Assembly: GCF_000568405.1 (NCBI RefSeq) | Contig: NZ_ARZY01000001.1 | Span: 124,001 to 188,000 of the forward strand | Length of the DNA stretch: 64,000 bases | Direction of reading: 5' to 3' | Source: Catenovulum agarivorans DS-2 | Lineage (GTDB): Bacteria; Pseudomonadota; Gammaproteobacteria; Enterobacterales; Alteromonadaceae | Part shown: piece by piece, positions 27,100-35,639 of the stretch | Numbering within the stretch: position 1 is the first letter of the stretch | Layout of the letters: each line of letters begins with the position of its first letter | Notes under the pieces: generated by a model | The model's input: only the letters and a program-made list of their open reading frames with translations | Database searches by the model: none | What the model was told of the DNA's origin: nothing | Made by a program: the position numbers and the translations under genes

Positions 27100-27155
27100 C
27101 CTGAACTCTGGTTAATGAAACATACTGTTACCAATGAGTTTAACCAGTGTTCAGG
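27100..27155. repeat. Short inverted-repeat element (CCTGAACTCTGG family), 56 bp
   Basis: CCTGAACTCTGGTTAA at 27100-27115 is matched in inverted orientation by TTAACCAGTGTTCAGG at 27140-27155 (15 of 16 pairs). The left arm shares CCTGAACTCTGG with the longer element at 27627-27789 on the other side of the FKBP gene. It could act as a terminator for both convergent genes, but there is no clear T-run. It may be an internally deleted copy of the longer element. Confidence 0.6.
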
Positions 27156-27178
27156 TGTTCAAACGCAAACATTAGCAG

Positions 27179-27604
27179 CTAACAAGCAAGTAATCTAACG
27201 TCAAAAATCAGCACCGCATTTGGGCCTATTTTTCCGCCATTTCCCTTTTTACCCCAAGCTAAATCAGGTGGAACGACTATCTCAAATCGCTCTCCGACTT
27301 TCATTAAGAGCAGCCCAATCTGCAAACCCGCAATGGCCTCGGCGACATATAATTCTTCGGGTAAATTTGCTTTGTAGCTATCAGCAATAACTGAGCCATC
27401 AGCAAGCAATATACGTTGATGGATTTTAACATACGAATCCGCGGTAGGGGATGTCTTGTTTGTTTGTGCTGATGTGTCTATTACACGATACATTAAACCA
27501 GATTCGTGTAACACCACATCAGCCTTGCTTTGATATTTTTCGATAAAATTTTCAGTGTTTTTGCGGTTTAGGCCTGTTGAGCCTTTAGACTTTTTCTTTG
27601 CCAT
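27179..27604 (-). CDS. FKBP-type peptidyl-prolyl cis-trans isomerase
   Basis: A 141-residue cytoplasmic FKBP-type isomerase. The N-terminal 45 residues are basic and charged. The FKBP core follows: SGLMYRVID, then a strand/loop with DGSVIADSY, EAIAGLQIGLLLMKVGERFEIVVPPDLAWG, GGKIGPNAVLIFDVRLL. The usual YG of the LAYG loop is replaced by WG, as in several bacterial FKBPs. No signal peptide is present, unlike FkpA and FklB-type periplasmic members with a dimerisation domain. The gene sits alone between two related inverted-repeat elements. Confidence 0.85.
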   Translation of the reverse strand: MAKKKSKGSTGLNRKNTENFIEKYQSKADVVLHESGLMYRVIDTSAQTNKTSPTADSYVKIHQRILLADGSVIADSYKANLPEELYVAEAIAGLQIGLLLMKVGERFEIVVPPDLAWGKKGNGGKIGPNAVLIFDVRLLAC

Positions 27605-27626
27605 CTGCGTGATACCTTTGATTATT

Positions 27627-27789
27627 AACCTGAACTCTGGATAACTACTTGCTTTCTAGAGGCTATTTATCCTCATAACTGCGTTGAATTCGCCTTGTTC
27701 TAAGAATAACTATCTCCCTAGAATGATTACAAATAGACTTTTCTATTACTTACAGTGTGTTAGCTAACTTGTTATCCAGAGTCCAGGTT
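27627..27789. mobile_element. Putative MITE-like element with 19-bp terminal inverted repeats
   Basis: AACCTGAACTCTGGATAAC at 27627-27645 and its inverted partner GTTATCCAGAGTCCAGGTT at 27771-27789 match at 18 of 19 positions and bound a 163-bp stretch with no reading frame. The inside is AT-rich. The same terminal core recurs in the 56-bp element at 27100-27155. Small size, terminal inverted repeats and lack of a gene are the hallmarks of a non-autonomous element, but I see no convincing target-site duplication. Confidence 0.55.
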
Positions 27790-27791
27790 TA

Positions 27792-28622
27792 TTAGAAATT
27801 CTTAACTAGCTGGTCTAGCCATTTTGTGGGTAAAATTCGGCGCATCAAACCAATAAAGTAGGTTGGTTTAGTTACGTAATAACGTGCTTGTGGTTGTTTA
27901 GCGTTCAGTGCGTGCCGGACTCGTTTTAACACAGATTCTGGACCTTCAGTGAATGCCATACCCGGGCCTTCTTTTTTTAGTCGAGAGAGCATTTTTTGAT
28001 AAGTCTGTGCAAAACGGCTGTTATTAACATCAATATTTTGTTCAAATTGCATCAATGCGTTTGCTCTAAATTTGCTTAAGATTGGTCCAGGTTCGATGAG
28101 ACTAATGTAAATATTGGTATGCCTCAATTCCAATCTAAGTGTATCTGACAACCCTTCAATTGCATATTTAGACGCATTATAAGCACCTCTAAATTTCATT
28201 GCGACTAGCCCTAAAACACTACTATTTTGAATGATTCTTCCCTGTTTGTGTTCAAGCATGTGTTCGATGCAGAGATTGGTTAACTGATGCCAGCCAAACA
28301 CATTGGTTTCAAATAAGCACTTTAATTGGGCTCGTGTAACATCTTCAAGCGCGCCAGGTAAGGCGTAGGCTCCATTGTTAAACAATGCGTAAATACCATC
28401 TTCAGCTTGATTGACTGCCCAATTAAACCCAGCCTCAACGCTGGCAGGATCGGCCAAATCAAGTTGATGGGCGGTCAACCCAAGTTCTATTAGTTTATCA
28501 ACATCTTGAGTTTGCCGTGCGGTAGCCAATACTTGGTAGCCCTCACGTTGCAGCTCTAACGCACAATGTAAGCCAATGCCGGATGAACAGCCTGTTATCA
28601 GAATTGCTTTTGTTGCCATCAT
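27792..28622 (-). CDS. Short-chain dehydrogenase/reductase (SDR)
   Basis: A 276-residue classical SDR. The nucleotide-binding TGCSSGIG is at residues 10-17, an NNGAYALPGA stretch matches the NNAG motif, the catalytic Ser lies in IIQNSSVLG and the catalytic pair in YNASK. The C-terminal part is extended and basic, like SDR proteins that act on lipid or steroid-like substrates near membranes. Two in-frame ATGs stand side by side at the start. The substrate is not recognisable. It starts about 40 bases after the lipoprotein gene on the same strand, and its stop lies 2 bases from the MITE-like element. Confidence 0.88.
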   Translation of the reverse strand: MMATKAILITGCSSGIGLHCALELQREGYQVLATARQTQDVDKLIELGLTAHQLDLADPASVEAGFNWAVNQAEDGIYALFNNGAYALPGALEDVTRAQLKCLFETNVFGWHQLTNLCIEHMLEHKQGRIIQNSSVLGLVAMKFRGAYNASKYAIEGLSDTLRLELRHTNIYISLIEPGPILSKFRANALMQFEQNIDVNNSRFAQTYQKMLSRLKKEGPGMAFTEGPESVLKRVRHALNAKQPQARYYVTKPTYFIGLMRRILPTKWLDQLVKNF

Positions 28623-28661
28623 ATTTCCATGGGTTTAATGATGGGGCAAGTTTAGCAATTT

Positions 28662-29081
28662 TTATGCGTGAGGGTTAGTGCACTCAGCGTAAACACCATA
28701 TCTTTTATCATGGGTGTACAGGTGAACCCACAATGGATGGTTTTTAATACTTAACCACATTTGTGCATGTTGGGCTGAAGGGCAAATAACTTGCTGGATG
28801 TAGGCCTTTTGTTGTTTTTCCGCCATATCGAGTTTGTCTGGGATTTGAATATATGCATTGATACTGTCTTTAACAACTTGTACACCTTGAAAGCGCCAAT
28901 CTCCATAAACAAAGCTGGCATGAAAAGTATGCTTAACCTGATTGATAGTTTGTTTAGATAACTGCTCAGTAGGAGGATTGTTAGACACTTGTGTATAGGC
29001 AGAAGCTTGTTTACAACCTGATAGGTGACTAGCCGAAATTAATACAATAATGGCAGTGAACAGTATTTTTATTTTTTCCAT
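28662..29081 (-). CDS. Small putative lipoprotein
   Basis: A 139-residue exported protein starting at the ATG at 29081, preceded by AGGAGAA. The N-terminus is a lipoprotein signal (MEKIKILFTAIIVLISASHLSGC), with the lipobox cysteine near residue 23. The mature part has three further cysteines at wide spacing (QVICPSAQ, and near the C-terminus YAECTN), which may form a disulfide. I do not recognise the family. It is followed by the SDR gene and preceded by msrQ, all leftward. Confidence 0.65.
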   Translation of the reverse strand: MEKIKILFTAIIVLISASHLSGCKQASAYTQVSNNPPTEQLSKQTINQVKHTFHASFVYGDWRFQGVQVVKDSINAYIQIPDKLDMAEKQQKAYIQQVICPSAQHAQMWLSIKNHPLWVHLYTHDKRYGVYAECTNPHA

Positions 29082-29175
29082 TCTATTTCTCCTACAACCT
29101 TGAAATAAACACAACAGATTGGTCAGCTGCGACCTTTACACTGTTATCGGTTAGTAGGAGGTTTTCTTTAGCGAG

Positions 29176-29760
29176 TTACTTAGGTCTATTTTTATACCAG
29201 CGTTGTAGCTTGCGATATCTAAAGCTGAGTAGCAATAGAATTGTTAAAGCGTATAGGCCAGGTTCAAGAATATCGGCTTTGCGTGATAAAAAGAAATGCA
29301 ACCAGACTAGAATACTGGCTAAATATATAAAGTTATGCACGGTTTGCCACCTGCGACCTAAGCGTAATTTAGCTTTATGTGGGGAAGTGGCGGCTAACGT
29401 GAGTAAAATAACAAACCCCAACATACCTAGCCAAATATATGGGCGTTTAACTAATTCATCGACAAAAGATGCTGGCGAAAAATTCAGTTCAAGCCACCAG
29501 TAACAAATGATATGCATGCAAGCATAAGCAAAACAATAAAGGCCTATCAGGCGACGCTGGCGCATCAGCACCGACAGTTTAAATTTGCGAGCAGCAGGTG
29601 AAATCACTAACGTTAAAACAAGTAAATTGAGAGCGCCAATACCATAAAAATGAATAATCGCTTTAACTGGATCGGCGCCTAACGCGTCTTGGCTCGCCAA
29701 CCAAAATACTGAAACTGCCCACCCTAACAGTATTAGGTGAATTGCGCATTTAACTATCAT
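29176..29760 (-). CDS. msrQ: MsrQ heme-binding membrane subunit of periplasmic methionine sulfoxide reductase
   Basis: A 194-residue inner-membrane b-type cytochrome (ferric-reductase-like fold) that passes electrons from the quinone pool or flavin reductase to MsrP. Five to six membrane spans are visible. Histidines that would ligate heme include those in YGIGALN-preceding AIIHFYG, ACMHIICYWW and QTVHNFIYLASILVWLHFF. Length matches E. coli MsrQ (YedZ). The start codon overlaps the msrP stop, showing tight coupling to its partner. Confidence 0.94.
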   Translation of the reverse strand: MIVKCAIHLILLGWAVSVFWLASQDALGADPVKAIIHFYGIGALNLLVLTLVISPAARKFKLSVLMRQRRLIGLYCFAYACMHIICYWWLELNFSPASFVDELVKRPYIWLGMLGFVILLTLAATSPHKAKLRLGRRWQTVHNFIYLASILVWLHFFLSRKADILEPGLYALTILLLLSFRYRKLQRWYKNRPK

Positions 29761-30767
29761 TAGAAATACTTGGTTAAATCCATATCTTTGTATAGGTGAG
29801 CGACTTCTTGTGCATAACCATTAAACATTTGTGTTGGTTGATGTTGTTGGTTAAAAATGCCACCTGAGGTAATAACTCGCTCTTGTGCTTGGCTCCACCT
29901 TGGGTGGTCGACCTTCGGATTTACATTTGCATAAAAGCCATACTCGTTAGCCGCTGCAAGATTCCACGTGGTTTGTGGTTGCGTCGCCGTTAAGTGAATT
30001 TTGACAACAGATTTGATGCTTTTAAAGCCATATTTCCACGGGACCACTAAACGAATGGGCGCGCCATTTTGATTGGGTAGGGCTTTGCCATATAAACCGA
30101 CGGCCATTAAGGTTAAAGGATGCATGGCTTCATCTAAACGCAAGCCTTCAATGTATGGGTAACTTATGTTGCCACCGATAAACCGACTTGATTGGCCGCG
30201 CATTTCGCTGGGGCGGTTTAAAGTTTCAAAAGCTACGTATTGAGCGGTGGATTTTGGCTGGGCTTTTTCAAGCAGTTTGTTTAACGAAAAACCAACCCAA
30301 GGGATGACCATAGACCAGGCTTCTACACATCTTAGGCGATAAATGCGTTCTTCCAAATCAAACGTATTAAACAAATCTTCATAATTAAGTTTTAGCGGAT
30401 TTTCAACGAGTCCGGTGATTTCGACCTGCCAAGGGTTAACTGTCAACGTGTGTGCGTATTCAGCTGGGTCTTGTTTAGCCGTGCCAAATTCATAAAAATT
30501 ATTGTACGTCGTGACCTTTTCTTCTGGGGTTAAAATCAACTCACTCTCGCGACTTTTACTGTATTTGAGTGTTTGTAGCTTGCGCTGCTTTTTTGCCGTA
30601 GGCTCATCTTTAAGCCAGTCAAATAAACTAGCTTGGGCTTGGCCAGCAAGTAGTGCGCTACTACCAATACCCAAACTTTTTAGTAGCAAACGTCTATTAT
30701 TGAACGTATGTTCGTCAGTGATTTGCCAGTCTTTGAACTGACTTCGATTAGACCTGCGTATTTTCAT
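29760..30767 (-). CDS. msrP: MsrP catalytic molybdopterin subunit of methionine sulfoxide reductase
   Basis: A 335-residue Tat-exported molybdoenzyme that repairs oxidised methionines in periplasmic proteins. The twin-arginine signal is [12 protein letters not shown] (about residues 22-33), ending near AGQAQA. The catalytic molybdenum ligand cysteine is in [16 protein letters not shown], and the fold motifs GQSSRF and [12 protein letters not shown] are present. The start at 30767 (MKIRRSNRS) gives the family N-terminus; the frame is open 17 codons further upstream. It overlaps msrQ by one base and lies 53 bases downstream of mscS. Confidence 0.95.
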   Translation of the reverse strand: MKIRRSNRSQFKDWQITDEHTFNNRRLLLKSLGIGSSALLAGQAQASLFDWLKDEPTAKKQRKLQTLKYSKSRESELILTPEEKVTTYNNFYEFGTAKQDPAEYAHTLTVNPWQVEITGLVENPLKLNYEDLFNTFDLEERIYRLRCVEAWSMVIPWVGFSLNKLLEKAQPKSTAQYVAFETLNRPSEMRGQSSRFIGGNISYPYIEGLRLDEAMHPLTLMAVGLYGKALPNQNGAPIRLVVPWKYGFKSIKSVVKIHLTATQPQTTWNLAAANEYGFYANVNPKVDHPRWSQAQERVITSGGIFNQQHQPTQMFNGYAQEVAHLYKDMDLTKYF

Positions 30768-30820
30768 AATGTAACCGTATCGAAATCCTTGTTGATATAT
30801 AGACCTATACCAACCCAAGT

Positions 30821-31654
30821 TTATTTCAGTTCACCATTTAATATTTTTATCTCTCTTTGCGGGAACGGAATTTTTATATTATGTAGTGTTAAAGCTTCGA
30901 ATATTGCCATATTCACTTGATACTTTATGTCGTAGTAACTTTGAGTTGTTGCCCAATAACGCACGCCTATATTAATAGAGCTGTCGGCGAATTCATCGAT
31001 GCCGATTTGAGCTGGTTTGGAGTTATCGACACCTGAAAATTCTTCAAGTATGTCTGAAATTAATTTTATTGCTAATTTGACATCTGAGTCATAACTGACG
31101 CCAATGCGGGTATCAACTAACTTGTTTTGATACGAGTTGTGTAAAACGTCACCGATCAAAAATTTATTTGGAATAATAATATCCTCTTCTTCTTCGTTGA
31201 CCAATATGGTTGACGCCAGCTTAACTTCTTTAACTACACCTGTGATATCTCGTATTGTTATGGTATTCCCTAAGGTAAATGGGCGAGTTAGAATGATGGC
31301 TAAACCTGCACCATAATTCGACAACATACCTTGCAAGGCTAAACCAGCGCCTAAAGAAGCAGCACCAATTGCCGCTACAAATGGGGTAATGCTAATGCCA
31401 ATTTTGCCCAAAGCGACTATGCAACCCGCTGCCAATATAATGAATTTAACCAAATTGGCTAAAAATTGACTGAGGGTTATATCTACTTTTTTGCTGACTA
31501 AGGTTTGGTTGAGTAATTTGCCTACTTTGTTTGCAAGCAAAAGAAAGAGCAAAAATATAATGACAGCTGCAAGCAATTGAAAGCTGTAGGTGACTAAATA
31601 TTCAATTGCAAGATCGTAAAATTTCTCCAGTTTTTCGATATCTTCTACAAACAT
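30821..31654 (-). CDS. mscS: Small-conductance mechanosensitive channel (MscS family)
   Basis: A 277-residue channel protein close to E. coli MscS in length. Three membrane spans precede residue 130. The pore helix is rich in Gly and Ala ([33 protein letters not shown]), followed by the beta domain (GNTITI...GVVKEV) and a mixed C-terminal domain. It opens under membrane tension to release solutes in osmotic down-shock. The ATG at 31654 is chosen because AAGGAA lies 6 bases before it; the frame is open 23 codons upstream without a better signal. Confidence 0.92.
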   Translation of the reverse strand: MFVEDIEKLEKFYDLAIEYLVTYSFQLLAAVIIFLLFLLLANKVGKLLNQTLVSKKVDITLSQFLANLVKFIILAAGCIVALGKIGISITPFVAAIGAASLGAGLALQGMLSNYGAGLAIILTRPFTLGNTITIRDITGVVKEVKLASTILVNEEEEDIIIPNKFLIGDVLHNSYQNKLVDTRIGVSYDSDVKLAIKLISDILEEFSGVDNSKPAQIGIDEFADSSINIGVRYWATTQSYYDIKYQVNMAIFEALTLHNIKIPFPQREIKILNGELK

Positions 31655-31736
31655 CAAGTTTCCTTGGGATGGGGCAGTTAAATTAGAGTTTGCTTCTAAT
31701 ACTAGAACAACAACTGATAACAATGAAGAGATTTAG

Positions 31737-32396
31737 TTAAATATCCGCCGCTCGTTTAGCCATAATTGCTTGATAGATGCTTTTCCACGTGTAAAACAAT
31801 ACAAAACCGTTGCATAAGTGCCATCCAAAATGGCTACCGACCGGCCAATATTGGCAAATTAAATTGTCAATGCTGCGCAGCGTTATAGAGATAACAAAAA
31901 ACAGGTTGGCTAATAACAAAGGAACATCATATTTTTGGCTTTTATGTTTATGTAACAGTGCAAATAAAACGAGCATAGTAATTGCTGGTAGATACATTTG
32001 CGAACCGTTGAGATCAAGCGGTAAAAATTTTACCGCATACGTAGAAGCGATAAACAATACAAACAAACCTAATGAAGCGCGCCAGCTATAGTTTAAAACG
32101 ATACAAGGGTAGAGCAGTAGCAAAGCAACTTTATAGATGTAAATTGGTATCACATCGGCAAACATGGCCCATTGCGTCGCAAGGGTATGAAATAAAAAGC
32201 TACCTAATCCTATTAAGCCAATATTGATTGCCATGGCAGCCAAAACAATACTGTCGCTTTGACTTATCTGAGCCTTGCATTGCCGCCACAAGTTTAATGC
32301 AATCGCAGAGGCGATGATAAATGCAAAGTTAGTCAATGCGTTAAGTGGCTCTGACCAAAAGCTGGAGTCGGTGCGCTCACAGTATAAATCTATCAT
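31737..32396 (-). CDS. Ceramidase-family integral membrane protein
   Basis: A 219-residue protein with about seven membrane spans. The N-terminus MIDLYCERTDSSFWSEPLNALTNFAFI is characteristic of bacterial members of the alkaline ceramidase (CREST) superfamily; conserved residues include the Glu/Ser/Asn of SEPLNALTN, SFLFHTLATQW (His and Ser) and GSHFGWHLCNG (paired His), which would bind zinc. The enzymatic substrate is unknown in bacteria. It lies upstream of mscS on the same strand with 82 bases between. Confidence 0.8.
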   Translation of the reverse strand: MIDLYCERTDSSFWSEPLNALTNFAFIIASAIALNLWRQCKAQISQSDSIVLAAMAINIGLIGLGSFLFHTLATQWAMFADVIPIYIYKVALLLLYPCIVLNYSWRASLGLFVLFIASTYAVKFLPLDLNGSQMYLPAITMLVLFALLHKHKSQKYDVPLLLANLFFVISITLRSIDNLICQYWPVGSHFGWHLCNGFVLFYTWKSIYQAIMAKRAADI

Positions 32397-32454
32397 CAGT
32401 CTGCTCTGTTGTTCGTCTGTTTGTGTCAGTGCATTTTAAAGAAAAGTAATTACA

Positions 32455-33360
32455 TTACAACGAACTCAATAACGTTTCCGCTTTGTCAGTGCTCGTGTCG
32501 CTGTTGAATTGATACCAATAACGACTATTTGCTAGAGGTGTTTCTTCGGGTAGCGCTGGGTTTACCAGTTCTATGGCGACTAATTTTTCATTTGAAAGCT
32601 TATTAATCGTGTGTGCCGCAAATGCCTGTTGGTGAAGTAGCTCATCCAAATCACCCTTGGTGATCAGGGTTTCGATTTGCTCTGCGAGTACACTGGCTAA
32701 TCTAGGATTGTTTCGGTTTACAAAAAAATAAATAGGTTTAACAAACGACACAACTAAATTTGGCACTATGGTCAAATTTAACTCGGGGTTATCTGCAACA
32801 AGTCTATGTGCTCTGTGTGTACTGGTTGGCAAATAATCAAAGCGGTCACCCTCCAGCATATGCACTAGGGTATTTTCATTACTCGAGTACACGCCAGTTA
32901 AACCTGCTGAAGAATATATTTGGTGGTCGCCAGTGCCACGAGCCGCTCCAAAAACTAAGCTGGCAAGCAAACGTCTTTGGTTAGTTAAATTGAATTCAGG
33001 TAAACGCTGTTTTTTCACTACAATGCTTTGGAAGCCCAATAATCCTTGGGTAATTGGAATTCGGATGGCTAAAAATTCTTGCTCCAGTTCATGGTTGGTC
33101 GGGTGCCAGACAATATCCAGTTCATTGAATCTGAGCATGTCGAGGTCACGCTTAATTGGGTGGTTGGTGTAATGGCCATTTACCGAGTATTTCGGATGAC
33201 TATCTAAAGCTGCGGTTAATAAAACTTGGGTAAATTGTGACAACTCACTGTTTGGGTTGAAATTAACTTTAACTGCCTGAGCAAAGGTAAACTGAGTTGT
33301 TGTGATGCACGCCATTAACGTTATTAGCGCGGATGCTGTTAATCTGATTCTTCGTAACAT
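32455..33360 (-). CDS. Periplasmic solute-binding-like protein
   Basis: A 301-residue exported protein: a signal peptide (residues 1-28, ending TTTQFTFAQA) and a type-2 periplasmic-binding fold suggested by the overall pattern (DIVWHPTN, TQGLLGFQSIVV, GAARGTGDHQIY, MLEGDRFDYLPTST, VPNLVVSFVKPIYFFVNRNN). There is no permease or ATPase gene nearby, so it is probably not part of an intact ABC importer here. Many such lone binding proteins occur in Alteromonadales. The ligand is unknown. Confidence 0.7.
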   Translation of the reverse strand: MLRRIRLTASALITLMACITTTQFTFAQAVKVNFNPNSELSQFTQVLLTAALDSHPKYSVNGHYTNHPIKRDLDMLRFNELDIVWHPTNHELEQEFLAIRIPITQGLLGFQSIVVKKQRLPEFNLTNQRRLLASLVFGAARGTGDHQIYSSAGLTGVYSSNENTLVHMLEGDRFDYLPTSTHRAHRLVADNPELNLTIVPNLVVSFVKPIYFFVNRNNPRLASVLAEQIETLITKGDLDELLHQQAFAAHTINKLSNEKLVAIELVNPALPEETPLANSRYWYQFNSDTSTDKAETLLSSL

Positions 33361-33592
33361 GCTAACCTCCCGTGTTAGGTTTATAAGAAGAAGAGTGCAA
33401 AGCTAATTTAGCCAATGGTGTTTAAGATAAAATAGACGGGTCAGATAAATGGGCTACTGACTCGGATATATTTAACCTATCAACAGGGAGCTATATGATT
33501 TTGTTAGTCAATTTTTTAGCTAATGGTATTAGAGAAAACAAAGATGGGTGTATTTACTTAACTAGATAGCAGAACGGAATTACAAACTTTGT

Positions 33593-33624
33593 TAGACATA
33601 TCTCACAAAGGAAATATGTCTAAT
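33593..33624. terminator. Hairpin after the alkaline phosphatase gene
   Basis: TTAGACATAT (33593-33602) pairs perfectly with ATATGTCTAA (33615-33624) over a 12-base loop, 11 bases from the phosphatase stop. No T-run follows on the minus strand, so it may protect the mRNA end rather than terminate. Confidence 0.35.
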
Positions 33625-33635
33625 TTAGTTAACCT

Positions 33636-34961
33636 CTAGTCATTGGTGTTGAGGATAGTTAGGAGAATTTTGCCAATTTCGGCATTGTCGTTAAATCCAG
33701 CAAACTGATTGGCACCAGCGCCGTAGGCTAGAACTGGCACATCTGCTGCTGTATGCCCTCCGGATGTCCACCCAGTCAAACTCATACGATTTATCGTTTG
33801 TCGGCTAAAGCGAGCTAATGCCGCCAAATCTTTCTGGTGTAGTCGTTTTAAAACTTCGATTTGTGCAAAATTTAATTCCAACTGAGTGTGTTGTAACCAA
33901 ACTTGGTAAATCTCGTCAGGCTCGCTTTCCACGAGTGCTTCCGCTAACTTATCTATGCTTAGATTAATGTTACTGATGAGTTGTGGTTTCCAATTATAAT
34001 GACCATCTGCACCAACAGACAAACCACCTGTTTCATGATCCGCAGTCACGACCAATAACGTATCTGGGTTATCATCGACAAACGATTTGAGAATCGCTAG
34101 GGTGCTTTCAAGATCTTGCATTTCGTGCATCGCACAAGCAATATCGTTTGCATGGCCACACCAATCAATTTGACTTGCTTCTACCATCATAAAAAAGCCA
34201 TTTTTACGACTGTTAGCATCGGTTTCAAGCCGTTGTAAAGCAAGTTTAGTCATGTTTAGTAGCCTTTGTTGTCGGCTATTAATTTCATACTGCAAACCCT
34301 TGTTGGCAAATACGCCGATAGCAGGTAAACGAGTAATACTATTGAGCTCTGCCCATTGGGTTTTTACCTGGTAGTCGAATGCCTCGAGCTCCTGTAAAAT
34401 GTTTCTATCTTCTCGAGCCAAGTAACTAAGACCACCACCTAACAATAAATCTATGATTGGTCGGTTGTTTATTTGGTTATCAACAATTTGATCGGCAATT
34501 TGTGGATAGTCCTTTCTGTGTTTTTGATGTGCATAAAAAGTGGCTGGAGTTGCATGCACGACTTCTGATGTTGCAACTATTGCGGTTGTTTTGTTTAGTT
34601 TTTTCGCTTGTTCAAGTATGGTCGCCAATCTTTCACCAGCGTTATTGACCGAAATTGCCCCGTTGTAAGACTTTTGTGCCGCAGCGAATGCCGTTGCGCC
34701 AGCTGCCGAGTCGGTTACAAAGGTGTCATCGTCTGGGTAGCTCATACTTTTACCCACTAATAACTGGTCAAAAATTGTCGGGGATACATTGTTTGCTGAT
34801 TGAGCTTTCCAATAGCGATAAGCCGATAAGTAGTTGTCTCCCATGCCATCACCTATAACCAAAATAATGTTTTTCGGTGGGGGAGGGTTATCTGATTTAT
34901 ACATAGATAAGGCGAATAAACCGATTAATATGCCTATTAGGGTATAGTGTATTAAGCGCAT
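33636..34961 (-). CDS. PhoA-type alkaline phosphatase
   Basis: A 441-residue alkaline phosphatase. The metal ligand Asp sits in VIGDGMGDN, the nucleophile in VTDSAAGATA, the DWCGHAND and LLVVTADHETGG motifs supply metal-binding Asp and His, and the last His is in SGGHTAADVPV. An N-terminal hydrophobic segment (residues 5-22) would export or anchor it. It releases phosphate from monoesters in the periplasm. In the upstream region a single CTGTCAT half-site (minus strand, about 215 bases before the start) recalls half of a Pho box, too little to claim PhoB control. Some members act as diesterases or on other esters. Confidence 0.92.
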   Translation of the reverse strand: MRLIHYTLIGILIGLFALSMYKSDNPPPPKNIILVIGDGMGDNYLSAYRYWKAQSANNVSPTIFDQLLVGKSMSYPDDDTFVTDSAAGATAFAAAQKSYNGAISVNNAGERLATILEQAKKLNKTTAIVATSEVVHATPATFYAHQKHRKDYPQIADQIVDNQINNRPIIDLLLGGGLSYLAREDRNILQELEAFDYQVKTQWAELNSITRLPAIGVFANKGLQYEINSRQQRLLNMTKLALQRLETDANSRKNGFFMMVEASQIDWCGHANDIACAMHEMQDLESTLAILKSFVDDNPDTLLVVTADHETGGLSVGADGHYNWKPQLISNINLSIDKLAEALVESEPDEIYQVWLQHTQLELNFAQIEVLKRLHQKDLAALARFSRQTINRMSLTGWTSGGHTAADVPVLAYGAGANQFAGFNDNAEIGKILLTILNTND

Positions 34962-35408
34962 AAAGTGTGTTTGTTTACTGAGTTTGCGTCATTATGAAGA
35001 GTATATACCCAAACCACTTGAAGATGCGAGATTTTAGCCTTGTCCTTCGCGAGCTTGAACTAGCTTGAGTAGGTAAATGCTTTTGCAGATGCTGATATGC
35101 CAACTTTGCATATTGAAATCTGTCGATTGTGGTGATTTGCTATCTAACCTGTGCGACATTCGCCATTGTATTTACATGACAGCTGCTTGCAGCTTTGTTG
35201 TTTAAAATTCATTCTTGAAAAACTGTGGATGATATAATTGATAAAATTAGCGTAAAAAATCCTTGATTTTTTATGTTTTTATACTTGTTGTCGCTTAAAA
35301 AGTGAGCTAACATGAGGGTCGTTCATTAGATGCTATTAATAGTTCTTGTGGATAACCTTGTAATCTAAAAATAACAATAAACTAGCTGTATAATTTGGGT
35401 GTGAGGCA
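34962..35408. other. 447-bp intergenic region with a repeat-like end
   Basis: No reading frame of coding character is visible. At 35004-35026 TATACCCAAACCACTTGAAGATG resembles, from memory, the end of palindromic repeats common in Vibrio and Alteromonadales, which carry TATACCCAA and CTTCAAGATGC; no matching opposite end is seen, so it may be a remnant. A short palindrome AGCTGCTTGCAGCT follows near 35182. TATAAT at 35391 may be the -10 box of the downstream small gene. Confidence 0.4.
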
Positions 35409-35567
35409 ATGAATAATTCATCGCGTGGAATTAGTTTAACAACTGTCGCTTTTGCTGTATTAGTTATGGCTATTACAGCTATGTTCAATACTGCTACCGC
35501 TCACAACGGCGAAACGGTTGCGTCGGGTACTGGACAAGCGGAACAGTTAGAAGCGAATCGAGAGTAA
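35409..35567 (+). CDS. Small single-span membrane or secreted protein, 52 aa
   Basis: A 52-residue reading frame starting with ATG after GTGAGG, and followed about 30 bases later by a perfect terminator. Residues 7-30 form one hydrophobic segment (GISLTTVAFAVLVMAITAMF) that could be a membrane span or a signal peptide ending at ATAHN, leaving a short hydrophilic tail rich in Glu, Gln and Ala. TATAAT lies 13 bases upstream of the coding start region. I do not recognise the family. The start signal, compact frame and terminator together support a real gene. Confidence 0.6.
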   Translation: MNNSSRGISLTTVAFAVLVMAITAMFNTATAHNGETVASGTGQAEQLEANRE

Positions 35568-35597
35568 CTGCTAGAATTGCACCTCGATTAGCACAAC

Positions 35598-35625
35598 AAA
35601 AAAGCCACTTTTCAGTGGCTTTTTT
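35598..35625. terminator. Strong two-way terminator between two small genes
   Basis: AAAAAAGCCACT (35598-35609) pairs perfectly with AGTGGCTTTTTT (35614-35625) around the loop TTTC. T-runs on both strands make it a convincing intrinsic terminator for the convergent small genes at 35409 and 35640. Confidence 0.9.
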
Positions 35626-35639
35626 GCATTGTGTAACCC

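Noticed and set aside
33495-33569. 24-codon frame with a GGGAG-like start signal
   Set aside because: Too short and without other support; the composition gives no sign of a real peptide.
35176-35182. Pho-box half-site upstream of the alkaline phosphatase gene
   Set aside because: Only one CTGTCAT half is found on the minus strand; the second half does not match at the right spacing.
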